Of a stretch of DNA of 64,000 nt, positions 54,406-61,819 are shown one piece after another. Source of the stretch: Sphaerisporangium siamense (GTDB taxonomy: Bacteria > Actinomycetota > Actinomycetes > Streptosporangiales > Streptosporangiaceae). How positions within the stretch are numbered: position 1 is the first letter of the stretch; every line of letters starts with the position of its first letter. A program made the translations under genes and the position numbers. The DNA lies in assembly GCF_014205275.1 (NCBI RefSeq), contig NZ_JACHND010000001.1, positions 4,526,001 through 4,590,000 of the forward strand. Reading direction: 5' to 3'. The notes beneath the pieces are model-generated. The model did no database searches. It was not told where the DNA came from and saw only the letters and a program-made list of their open reading frames with translations.

Positions 54406-54671
54406 ACCATCCTGACCCGGCCCTGCTGTTCGTCCACGCCCAGCAGGCCGCCGGCGTGATCGCCGCCAAGCACCGCGGCGACCTCGTCGGCGCCGAGGCG
54501 CTTCTCGCCGCCTTTCCCGACGACCCCGCCCGGGTCCGCGGGTTCTGCCTGCTCGCCGAGCTGGCCTTATCCCTGGTGCGCGCCCAGACCGGCCAGAGCA
54601 TGGACGACCTTGTGCAGGAGCTGACCCTGCACATGGCCACCGCCGTACTCAAGCCGCCCCCGGGCCGGTAA
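54402..54671 (+). CDS. Small hypothetical protein coupled to superoxide dismutase
   Basis: The 89-residue protein starts at ATG 54402, overlapping the SOD stop as ATGA. It is an all-helical-looking Ala/Leu-rich protein ([19 protein letters not shown], then [15 protein letters not shown]) with no known family. A TTA codon is present at 54567-54569, rare in this genome and a possible bldA-type control point. Its coupling to SOD suggests a related role, such as stress control, but that is an inference. Confidence 0.7.
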   Translation: MNHPDPALLFVHAQQAAGVIAAKHRGDLVGAEALLAAFPDDPARVRGFCLLAELALSLVRAQTGQSMDDLVQELTLHMATAVLKPPPGR

Positions 54672-54720
54672 GGGAACCGGCCGGCCCCGTTTGACTCATG
54701 GGAGCATCTCCGCCGGCATT

Positions 54721-54740
54721 CCCTCAATGGACATTGAGGG
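54721..54740. promoter_or_regulatory. Putative ArsR operator over the start codon
   Basis: CCCTCAATGGACATTGAGGG is a perfect inverted repeat with 8-bp arms and a 4-base centre. It contains the ATG (54727-54729) of the ArsR-phosphatase gene, so binding would block initiation or elongation. The TCAAT/ATTGA core resembles ArsR/SmtB-family operators. Confidence 0.6.
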
Positions 54741-55419
54741 AAGTGGCCGGCGTGAGCGTGTCGCGCTGCATCACGCCTTGGCCGACCCGGGGCGACTGGC
54801 GATCGTGGACCACCTGGTGGCCGGCGATCTGTCCCCCGGGGAGCTGGGGCGGTCCCTCGGCCTGCCGTCCAACCTGCTGGCCCATCACCTGCGGGTGCTG
54901 GAGAACGCGGGTCTCGTCGCCCGCACCCGGTCCCACGCCGACCGCCGCCGCTTCTACGTGAGGCTGATTCCCTCGGCACTGGACGCGCTGACCCCCGGCA
55001 CGAGCATCACCGCGCCCCGCGTCGTGTTCGTCTGCACCCGCAACGCCGCCCGTTCCCCGCTGGCCGCCGCACTGTGGACGACGCGCAGCGGCATCCCCGT
55101 CACCTCCGCCGGAACCCACCCCGGTCCCCGACTGAACCCCCGGGCCGTCCGCATCGCCGAGAGCCACGGCCTGGACCTGGGCACCCGCGGCACGGCGCAC
55201 GTCCGGGACGTGATCGAACCCGCTGACCTGGTCGTCACCGTCTGCGACAACGCCAACGAGGAGCTGACCCCCACACCCCGCCGGGTGCACTGGTCGGTCC
55301 CCGACCCCGGCCCCGCCGGCACCGACGAGATCTTCGAAGAGGTCCTGGCTCGGCTCGGCGCGCGCGTCGACCGGCTCGCCGCACTCACCACGGTCGTGGC
55401 GGACACCGGTCGCACGTGA
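54727..55419 (+). CDS. ArsR-type HTH fused to low-molecular-weight protein tyrosine phosphatase (arsenate-reductase-like)
   Basis: The 230-residue fusion starts at ATG 54727, inside the palindrome. Residues about 5-85 are an ArsR-family winged helix (HHALADPGRLAIVDHLVAGDL, then LGLPSNLLAHHLRVLENAGL). Residues about 96-230 are a low-molecular-weight PTP/ArsC domain with the CX5R loop VCTRNAARS (Cys103 to Arg109) and a catalytic-acid region VPDPGPAG. It may act as a self-regulated arsenate reductase or a metal- or phosphate-sensing regulator. I see no obvious metal-binding Cys pair in the winged helix. The gene overlaps the chromate transporter gene by 4 bp, forming an operon. Confidence 0.85.
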   Translation: MDIEGSGRRERVALHHALADPGRLAIVDHLVAGDLSPGELGRSLGLPSNLLAHHLRVLENAGLVARTRSHADRRRFYVRLIPSALDALTPGTSITAPRVVFVCTRNAARSPLAAALWTTRSGIPVTSAGTHPGPRLNPRAVRIAESHGLDLGTRGTAHVRDVIEPADLVVTVCDNANEELTPTPRRVHWSVPDPGPAGTDEIFEEVLARLGARVDRLAALTTVVADTGRT

Positions 55420-56621
55420 CCACAAAGCAACCCAGACGGGACGACATCCCAGGCGACCCGGCCGACCAGGACCGGGAAGCGACCCGGCGCCGCCTGCGCG
55501 AGGTGACACTGGTGTTCCTCAAACTGGGCGCGATCGCCTTCGGCGGGCCGGCCGCGCACACCGCGATGATGCGCGATGAGCTGGTGCGCCGCCGCGGCTG
55601 GGTGGACGACCAGCGGTTCGTGGACCTGATGGGCGCCACCAACCTCATCCCCGGCCCCAACTCCACCGAACTGGCCATCCACCTGGGCTACGACCGGGCC
55701 CGCGGGCGCGGCCTGATCGCCGCCGGGGTGTGCTTCATCCTCCCGGCCGCGCTCATGGTGACCGCGCTGGCCTGGGCCTATGTCACCTACGGCCAGACCC
55801 CCGCCGTCGAGGGCATCCTGTACGGCGTCGTCCCCGCGGTGATCGCGATCATCGCGCACGCGCTGTCCGGCCTGCTCCGCACGGTCGTCAAGAACGTCTG
55901 GCTCGGCGTGCTGGCGATCGCCGCCGTGGCCGCCTACCTGCTGGGCGTCAACGAGCTGCTGATCCTGGCCGCCGGCGCCCTGCTGGCCGCGGCCGTCCGG
56001 CGGGTCCACCGGCTTCGCCGCGATTCCTCCCAAGGGCTGCTGTCCGTGCCGCTGCTTGGCCTCGGCGGGTCACCTGTCCTCGCCGATCCCACCGGGGGGC
56101 AGCTCGCGCAGTTGTTTCTCACCATGCTGAAGATCGGCTCGGTGCTGTACGGCAGCGGGTACGTGCTGCTGGCCTTCCTGCGCGGCGACTTCGTCGACCG
56201 GCTCGGCTGGGTCACCGACCAGCAGCTCATCGACGCCGTCTCGATCGGCCAGGTCACCCCGGGCCCGCTCTTCACCACCGCCACCTTCCTGGGCTACCTC
56301 GTCGCCGGCCCGGTCGGCGCCTTCCTGGCCACCGTCGCGATCTTCCTGCCCTCGTTCGTCTTCGTCGGCCTGCTCACCAAACTCACCGACAGGCTCCGCT
56401 CCAGCGACTGGACCTCGGCCCTGCTGGACGGTCTCAACGCCGCCGCGTTCGCCCTGATGGCCGGGGTGTCCTACGAGCTCGGCCGGGCCGCGATCATCGA
56501 CTGGCCGACCGCGGCCATCGCCCTGGTCACGCTGGCGCTGCTGTGGAGGACCCGCCTCAACAACGCCTGGTACATCGCCGGGGGCGCCCTCATCGGCCTC
56601 GCCCACACCTTGCTCGGCTGA
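55416..56621 (+). CDS. chrA: Chromate transporter, CHR family
   Basis: The 401-residue membrane protein starts at GTG 55416 (GTGA overlap with the upstream stop). It has two homologous CHR domains of about 5-6 helices each. The first carries FLKLGAIAFGGPAAHTAMM and MGATNLIPGPNSTELAIHLG; the second has FLTMLKIGSVLYGSGYVLLAFL and SIGQVTPGPLFTTATFLGYL. CHR proteins export chromate by proton exchange; some members may carry other oxyanions. The ArsR-PTP fusion gene upstream suggests oxyanion-responsive expression. Its 3' half overlaps, on the opposite strand, the extended frame of the DUF1232 gene. Confidence 0.9.
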   Translation: MTTKQPRRDDIPGDPADQDREATRRRLREVTLVFLKLGAIAFGGPAAHTAMMRDELVRRRGWVDDQRFVDLMGATNLIPGPNSTELAIHLGYDRARGRGLIAAGVCFILPAALMVTALAWAYVTYGQTPAVEGILYGVVPAVIAIIAHALSGLLRTVVKNVWLGVLAIAAVAAYLLGVNELLILAAGALLAAAVRRVHRLRRDSSQGLLSVPLLGLGGSPVLADPTGGQLAQLFLTMLKIGSVLYGSGYVLLAFLRGDFVDRLGWVTDQQLIDAVSIGQVTPGPLFTTATFLGYLVAGPVGAFLATVAIFLPSFVFVGLLTKLTDRLRSSDWTSALLDGLNAAAFALMAGVSYELGRAAIIDWPTAAIALVTLALLWRTRLNNAWYIAGGALIGLAHTLLG

Positions 56622-57029
56622 GATCAGGCCGGTCAACCGGGCGAGGGCGGCGAAGCCGTCGTCGGTGCCGGGCCAGTGCCGGCGCACGGCCTCCAGGCCC
56701 GCGCGGCGGGCGACCGAGCGCAGGACCGCGGTGACGATGATGGCGTCGTCGGCGTACCCCAGAACGGGGATGACGTCGGGGATCACGTCGATCGGGCAGG
56801 CGAGATAGGCCAGCAGCAGCGCCAGCCGCACACGGATGCCGCGAGGCAGCGCGGGATCGGCCGCCAGACGGCGGACCAGGCGGAGCGTGTCGGGGAGCAG
56901 CCGCAGCGCCTCGCGTATCAGCCCGCCGCGGGGCCGGACGACGGCCAGCGCGACGATGAGAGCCAGCCAGGCGACCACCATCGCGGCCGCGAGACCGATG
57001 AGCAGGTCCCATCCCCACGATCCGGTCAT
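56070..57029 (-). CDS. DUF1232 membrane protein with frame running into antisense of chrA
   Basis: The first about 135 residues are a normal DUF1232 protein: a membrane helix (WDLLIGLAAAMVVAWLALIVAL, about 7-28), a basic helix and the conserved RVRLALLLAYLACPIDVIPD, then LGYADDAIIVTAVLRSVARR and HWPGTDDGFAALARL. Relatives normally end here. In this genome no stop occurs at that point and the frame stays open for another 183 codons, antisense to the chrA 3' part (to 56070). That tail is Gly/Arg/Glu/Gln-rich and lacks any recognisable domain. A TGA lies one base out of frame (after the GGC of LTGL). The DUF1232 call is good; whether the long tail is made is doubtful. Confidence 0.6.
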   Translation of the reverse strand: MTGSWGWDLLIGLAAAMVVAWLALIVALAVVRPRGGLIREALRLLPDTLRLVRRLAADPALPRGIRVRLALLLAYLACPIDVIPDVIPVLGYADDAIIVTAVLRSVARRAGLEAVRRHWPGTDDGFAALARLTGLISAEQGVGEADEGAPGDVPGVVEAGPPQQRQRDQGDGRGRPVDDRGPAELVGHPGHQGERGGVETVQQGRGPVAGAEPVGEFGEQADEDERGQEDRDGGQEGADRAGDEVAQEGGGGEERARGDLADRDGVDELLVGDPAEPVDEVAAQEGQQHVPAAVQHRADLQHGEKQLRELPPGGIGEDR

Positions 57030-57206
57030 ACCTGCCCGCTTTCGTCACGGCCGGGCACCGTGGCGCCAGGCCCGGCGGTGGACACGATGAACGACAACCG
57101 GAGCCGCCTGTCCGATTGAGCCACCCCCCATGATTGCCCCATTTGTGCCGTCACTGGACGACGGGCTTGCCGACGAGAAGAATTGGGCCCGCCGAAGGAG
57201 TGGATC

Positions 57207-57899
57207 GTGAACGATGCCGCCGACACGCCCGTGCTGCGCGCCCGCGGGTTACGAAAGGAGTACGGCAAGGGGGAGGGGCTGGTACGCGCCGTCGACGGGG
57301 TCGATCTCGACGTCGCCGCGGGGGAGACGGTGGCGATCATGGGGCCCAGCGGATGTGGTAAGTCCACGCTGCTGCACCTGCTCGGCGGGCTGGACCGGCC
57401 CTCGGGGGGAGAGGTGTCGCTGAACGGTCGTCGCATCGACGACCTCGGCGAGAAGGCCCTGGCCCGGTTGCGACGGACCGGCGTCAGCTACGTCTTCCAG
57501 TCCTTTCACCTGATTGAGGAGCTCACCGCCGTCGAGAACGTCGAGCTGTCGGCGCTGCTCGCCGGACACTCGCCCCGGGCCGCCCGGCGGCGCGCCGAAG
57601 AGCTGCTGGATCGGCTCGGGCTGGCGGGCCGGGCACGTTTCCTGCCCTCCGCTCTGTCCGGCGGTCAGCGGCAGCGGGTCGCGGTCGCCCGGGCGTTGAG
57701 CAACGAACCGCTGGTCGTGCTCGCCGACGAACCGACGGGAAACCTGGACAGCGCCGCCACCCTCGACGTTCTCCAGCTCTTCGAGAGCCTGCACGAGTCC
57801 GGCTCGGGGTCTGGCTGCTCGCCCTGCTGGCGGTGGCCGGTCTCGCGGTGCTGGTCGGGGGCCGGATGGCCGATCAGACCAGGCGTGTCGGGCTGCTGA
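57207..57899 (+). pseudogene. ABC transporter ATPase, 3'-truncated (MacB/LolD type)
   Basis: GTG 57207 (AAGGAG 6 bases upstream) starts a normal ATPase: Walker A GPSGCGKST, signature LSGGQRQRVAVARAL, Walker B VVLADEPTGNLD. After LFESLHESG (about residue 197) homology stops. The H-loop and last about 30 residues of the family are missing, replaced by a short out-of-frame tail (GSGSGCSPCW). At that point, in another frame, permease sequence begins. A deletion has joined the ATPase to the middle of the FtsX-type permease gene. It carries one TTA codon at 57249-57251. Without the H-loop it should be inactive. Confidence 0.8.
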
Positions 57900-58797
57900 A
57901 AGCGGTCGGCGGCACACCGGGCCTGGTCGCCGCCGTGCTGCTCGCCGAGCATCTCCTGGTGGCCGTCGTCGCGGCGGCGGCCGGGCTGGTGATCGGGGCG
58001 CTGTCCGCTCCGTTGCTCACCGAGTCGAGCGCGGGCCTCGTCGGCGGCGCGGGGACGGCGCCGTTGACGTGGTCCACGGCCGGTCTGGTGACCGGGGTGG
58101 CCCTCGGGGTCGCGGTCGTGGCGACCGCCGTCCCGGCCGTGCGCGGCGCACGCTCCAGCACCGTCAGCGCGCTGGCCGACGCGGCACGCCCGCCGCGCCG
58201 CACCGGGTGGCTGATCGCTCTCTCGGCGCGACTGCCGGTCCCGCTGCTCCTGGCCCTGCGGGTCGCCGCCCGCCGGCCGCGCCGGGTCGTGCTGGGCGTG
58301 GCCGGCGTCGCGGTCACGGTCAGCGGGATCTACGTCCTCCTCGTGCTCAACGCCTTCCTCGGCGCTCAGCCGGGCACCGGCGCGTACACCGATGCCCAGG
58401 TGGCGGTGCTGCGGCACGTGCTCCTCGTCTGGACGGTCTTCCTGCTCGCCTTGGCGGCGGTCAACGCCATCGTCATCACGTGGGCGACGGTGCTCGACAA
58501 TCGGCACACGTCGGCGCTGGCGCGCGCCCTCGGCGCGACCCCCGCGAGGTGACCGTCGCCCTGGCGTCCGCGCAGGTGCTGCCCGCGCTCCTCGGCGCCG
58601 TCCTGGGCCTCTTCCCGGGAGGCTTCCTGCTGTTCGCCGCCGTCAACACGATCGCCGGCGGCGACAGCGAGAAGGCCACGCTTCCCGTGCCCTGGCAGCT
58701 GATCGCCACGGTGCTCGCCACCGCGCTCGTGGTGGCGGCGCTCACCTCTGTCCCCGCCTACCTTGGCGGTCGCCGACCGGTGACCGAGGCTCTCTGA
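57803..58797 (+). pseudogene. FtsX-like permease remnant, 5'-truncated and frameshifted
   Basis: From about 57803 (LGVWLLALLAVAGLAVLVGG) the second half of an FtsX/MacB-type permease is readable, including MADQTRRVGLLKAVGGTPG and the membrane segments of the C-terminal part. The frame ends early at TGA 58550-58552 after LARALGATPAR. The rest (REVTVALASAQVLPALLGAV to GGRRPVTEAL) continues one frame away to 58797. Adding a single C to the CCCCC run near 58542 would restore one frame. The N-terminal half of the permease is missing. Together with the truncated ATPase this is a decayed exporter operon. Confidence 0.8.
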
Positions 58798-58867
58798 GCC
58801 GAGCCCGCGTGATCATGGGCGGAAAATGCCGCGACGGGGCGGCGCGGCGTCGAGCATTCTTGTGATC

Positions 58868-59653
58868 ATGCTTGATGACGCGCAGGTGAAGGCGTTCGTG
58901 GCGGACGGGTTCGTCCGGGTCGAGGGGGCGTTCTCGCGGGAGGTCGCGGAGGAGTGCCGGGGGATCATCTGGCGGGATCTGGGCGCAGACCCCGCCGATC
59001 CGGGCACGTGGCCGCGGACGGTGGCGGCGCGGCCGGGGTACGGACAGCCGCCGTTCCGGGCCGCGGCCGGCACGCCGCGTCTGCACGCCGCGTTCGACGG
59101 CCTCGTGGGCAGGGGGCGGTGGCTGCCGCGCGCCGATCTGGGGGGCTTCGTGATCCGCTTTCCCGGCGGCGAGCCGGCCGTCGTCGACGGGTGGCACGTC
59201 GACGTGAGCTTCCCCGGCCGGGACTCCGGCCCCCACGACTACATGACCTGGCGCGCGAACGTCCGGTCCCGGGACCGCGCGCTGCTGATGTTCTTCCTGT
59301 TCTCCGACGTGGGGGAGGACGACGCGCCGACCCGGCTGCGCGCCGGCTCTCACCTGGACGTGGCGCGGGTCCTGGAACCCGAGGGCGAGGACGGCCTGGA
59401 CGCCAGGGAGCTGGCGCGGCGCGCGGAGGACGCCAGCGGGCACCGGCCGATCGTCCACGCCACGGGCCGGGCGGGCGACGTCTACCTGTGCCACCCGTTC
59501 CTGGTGCACGCCGGCCGGCCGAACAGGGGAAAGGAGCCGCGGTTCCTGGGCCAGCCGAAGCTGGTGCCGGCCGTGCCGCTCCGGCTGGAGCGCCCGGACG
59601 CGGCCTTCTCTCCGGTCGAGGCCGCGATCAGGAGAGGTCTCGGACGCGAGTGA
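58868..59653 (+). CDS. Phytanoyl-CoA dioxygenase family (2OG-Fe(II)) oxygenase
   Basis: The 261-residue protein starts at ATG 58868 (MLDDAQVKAFVADGFVRVEG). CATTCT lies 7 bases before the ATG, a leaderless pattern. The iron ligands are His and Asp in GWHVDVSFPG and a distal His in HPFLVHAGRPNRG, followed by Arg for 2-oxoglutarate. PhyH proteins hydroxylate or halogenate diverse small molecules; many actinobacterial members act in secondary metabolism, but this one has no cluster beside it. It lies after the decayed ABC operon and is convergent with the small secreted-protein gene. Confidence 0.88.
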   Translation: MLDDAQVKAFVADGFVRVEGAFSREVAEECRGIIWRDLGADPADPGTWPRTVAARPGYGQPPFRAAAGTPRLHAAFDGLVGRGRWLPRADLGGFVIRFPGGEPAVVDGWHVDVSFPGRDSGPHDYMTWRANVRSRDRALLMFFLFSDVGEDDAPTRLRAGSHLDVARVLEPEGEDGLDARELARRAEDASGHRPIVHATGRAGDVYLCHPFLVHAGRPNRGKEPRFLGQPKLVPAVPLRLERPDAAFSPVEAAIRRGLGRE

Positions 59654-59724
59654 CGCGTGCCCGTCCCCAGGACCGCCTGGCTCAGGTCGCGGCCGGATCA
59701 CCGTCGGCGGCACGACGACGATCA

Positions 59725-59760
59725 CGCCTCGCCGTCCTCCGCAGGGAGGACGGCGAGGCG
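59725..59760. terminator. Perfect 16-bp-arm bidirectional hairpin
   Basis: CGCCTCGCCGTCCTCC (59725-59740) and its complement (59745-59760) flank a GCAG tetraloop. It lies between the PhyH oxygenase stop and the stop of the convergent small secreted protein. It is one of the clearest terminator hairpins of the window and has no T-tract. Confidence 0.8.
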
Positions 59761-59856
59761 CGCGGCGACCGGGAGCGGATCAGTCGCGCTCCTTCCACGG
59801 GGGGCGGGCACTGGGACCGCCCTTTCGGGTCCCGCGGGATCCGGCGTCGCCGTGGG

Positions 59857-60156
59857 TCAGCGCTTGTTGACCCAGTAGTTCTGCAGGCTTCCCGTCGCCG
59901 GGATGCGCGCCGTCGAGACCGACCCCACGGGAACCCAGGGCCCGGCGTTGGTGATGACGCCGACCTGCGGGTTCACGTGCCGGGCGACCAGGTAGATCTG
60001 GTGTTCTCCCGTGCCGCTCGTGCAGAGGCTGGAGACGTATCCGTTGGACACCCAGGTGGTGCAGTCGTCGGGGAGGGCGTAGGCGGTGCCGCCCGGCAGG
60101 GCGACGGCGAGCAGTGCGGCGAAGGAGAGGGCAGCCGCCCACTTCCTGGATCTCAC
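59857..60156 (-). CDS. Small secreted protein (99 residues)
   Basis: GTG 60156 has GGAGGA 7 bases upstream. The product has a signal peptide (MRSRKWAAALSFAALLAVAL, cleavage near ATAYA-type site before LPDD, about residue 28). The mature part has about 70 residues with two Cys (DDCTTW and SSLCTSG), which could form a disulphide, and ends in LQNYWVNKR. It resembles small secreted beta-rich Cys-containing proteins of actinomycetes, with no known function. The TTAGGAAA palindrome about 58 bp upstream is a probable control site. Confidence 0.75.
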   Translation of the reverse strand: MRSRKWAAALSFAALLAVALPGGTAYALPDDCTTWVSNGYVSSLCTSGTGEHQIYLVARHVNPQVGVITNAGPWVPVGSVSTARIPATGSLQNYWVNKR

Positions 60157-60213
60157 GTGTGCATTCCTCCGGCGGTGAAGGGGGTGGAGGTGGAGCCGGC
60201 GGCCGACCGATTC

Positions 60214-60230
60214 TTAGGAAAGTTTCCTAA
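60214..60230. promoter_or_regulatory. 17-bp palindrome TTAGGAAA-G-TTTCCTAA
   Basis: Perfect 8-bp arms around one G, 58 bp upstream of the small secreted protein start and about 100 bp upstream of the divergent gene at 60331. It is markedly AT-rich in a region of over 70% G+C. The palindrome suggests a dimeric repressor or activator site; the regulator is unknown. Confidence 0.55.
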
Positions 60231-60330
60231 CCGAAAGATACCTGCGGGTCGGAGCGCGTCAAGACCCCGTCCGAGGTGCGGGCGCGGCGGCTTTGCCGTC
60301 TCTTGGGGCGCGGTTTCTTATCCTGCGGCC

Positions 60331-60516
60331 ATGGCGCGATGGGTGGGCAGCGGCGGGCACCTCGTGGAGGCGATCCGCCTGGACGGCCGGCCGCTGCTGC
60401 GCCTCAGCCAGTACGGCTACCTGGTCGCCTACTGCCGCTCGGTGGCCGAGCTGGCCGCGCACGTCGCGCTGGAGGATCTGGTCGAGGTGATCCCCCTCCC
60501 GGCTCGCGACCGATGA
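60331..60516 (+). CDS. Small hypothetical protein (61 residues)
   Basis: From ATG 60331 the product begins MARWVGSGGHLVEAIRLDGR and continues with LLRLSQYGYLVAYCRSVAEL and HVALEDLVEVIPLP. The alternation of hydrophobic strands and a helix suggests a folded alpha/beta domain, and the style resembles small conserved actinobacterial proteins that start with WVG..HLVE. There is no strong Shine-Dalgarno. It lies divergently from the small secreted protein gene, and the TTAGGAAA palindrome sits between them. Function is unknown. Confidence 0.6.
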   Translation: MARWVGSGGHLVEAIRLDGRPLLRLSQYGYLVAYCRSVAELAAHVALEDLVEVIPLPARDR

Positions 60517-61030
60517 GGGGGCGATCGAGCCTTCCGTGACCCGCCCGGGGTCGTTTCGCCGTTCCGGTTCATCTCACCTGCTGAGAATTTCCGGCCGCGC
60601 CCGGAGGAATTTCCCGGCCTATTCCGCGCCGCTTTCCGTGGCCGTGACGGCGTGCCGCCCGTGCGCGGGCCAAAGGGCTTCCGGGACGGATTGCCGGACG
60701 TTCTCGGTCGCCCGTTGAAGGTTCCGGCGCTGCCCTCTTCCGACGCCTCCGGCCGAGGGCCAGTACGGGTCTGTGGGCCTTGTCAATACCCGGACGTGCC
60801 GGAGGATCCGGCCAAGGGGCTCGCGAACGGGGGATCATCCCGAGAAATATGAATAGTGCTCATAATGCCTTCCGTAAGGACGAGAAGAGCGGTCCCCATA
60901 CGCAAATCCCGGGCCTCCATCGCTCTGAGTGATACCTCTGGCAAGCGTTATAGAAAATAGACGGCCGGGGGCTTGTTGGGTGATATTCCGCTGGCTAGTG
61001 TCCAGCGCGGGGATCGAAAAAGGGGGCGGC
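60517..61030. other. Intergenic region without a supported gene
   Basis: About 510 bases between the 61-residue gene and the orphan response regulator. Local G+C drops around 60840-60970. The short frames present (60-90 codons) are Arg-rich and lack ribosome sites. A possible -10 box (TAGTGT, near 60997) could drive the response regulator. I found no repeats or RNA gene. Confidence 0.4.
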
Positions 61031-61690
61031 ATGAACGTTCTTCTCGTCGAGAACGATCGCCGCGTGGCCGCCGCTCTCGCCGCCGGGCTGCGCAGGTACG
61101 GCTACGCCGTCGCGCATGCCTCCACCGGCAGGGAGGCCCGGCAGGCCACGGGGTACGACGTGGTGCTCATCGATCTCGGCCTGCCCGACGAGGACGGCCT
61201 CGCCCTCTGCCGGTCGATCCGGAGGTTCGGCGGCCTCCCGATCATCCTGCTCTCCTCCAGGGGCGCGGAACAGGACCGTGTCCTCGGGCTGCGCGCCGGC
61301 GCCGACGACTACCTGGCCAAGCCGTTCGGCATGGCCGAACTGGAGGCGAGGATCCAGGCGGTGGTGCGCCGCCCCCGCGCCGCCGCGAACGCCACCATCG
61401 TCGTCGACGACCTCACCCTCGACCTCGCCGCGCGCACCGTGCGGCGCGCCGGGCGCGTCGTCGGCCTCACCCCCAAGGAGTTCGGCCTGCTCACGCAGCT
61501 CGCCGAGAGGCGGGGAAAGGTCGTCCACCGCGAGCAGCTCCTGCTGGAGATCTGGCACGACACGGGCAGGGCCGCCGCCCGCACCCTTGATGTCCACATC
61601 ACCAACCTGCGCGCCAAGCTCGGCCGTCCGCCCATCCTGCACACCGTGCGCGGCGTCGGCTACCGGCTCGGCGCGGCGGGCGCCGGCTGA
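61031..61690 (+). CDS. Orphan OmpR-family response regulator
   Basis: The 219-residue regulator starts at ATG 61031 (MNVLLVENDRRVAAAL) after GGGGGCGG. The receiver has phospho-acceptor Asp in VVLIDLGLPDEDG (about residue 50), Ser/Thr in LLSSRG and Lys in YLAKPF. One acidic-pocket position is Asn (VEND instead of VEDD/E), a common variation. The winged helix is complete (LTPKEFGLLTQLAERRGK, LDVHITNLRAKLG, VRGVGYRLG). No histidine kinase gene is adjacent; the next genes encode a P450 and TetR. The kinase must be elsewhere, or the receiver works without phosphorylation. Confidence 0.88.
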   Translation: MNVLLVENDRRVAAALAAGLRRYGYAVAHASTGREARQATGYDVVLIDLGLPDEDGLALCRSIRRFGGLPIILLSSRGAEQDRVLGLRAGADDYLAKPFGMAELEARIQAVVRRPRAAANATIVVDDLTLDLAARTVRRAGRVVGLTPKEFGLLTQLAERRGKVVHREQLLLEIWHDTGRAAARTLDVHITNLRAKLGRPPILHTVRGVGYRLGAAGAG

Positions 61691-61756
61691 TCGGACGGCC
61701 CGGCGCCGCCCGATGGCGAGGGGAAGGTGTGGCCGGCGCGGCAGGTCACCTGAAAT

Positions 61757-61772
61757 TGATAGCCGACTATCA
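61757..61772. promoter_or_regulatory. Palindrome TGATAG-N4-CTATCA upstream of the P450 gene
   Basis: Perfect 6-bp arms around CCGA, 48 bp before the P450 start and overlapping a possible -10 box (TATCAT). A TetR-family repressor site is plausible, and the TetR gene just downstream of the P450 is a candidate regulator. Confidence 0.45.
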
Positions 61773-61819
61773 TTTCCGGTGGGAAACGAACCCCGACGGT
61801 CGGATCACCTGGAGACGAC

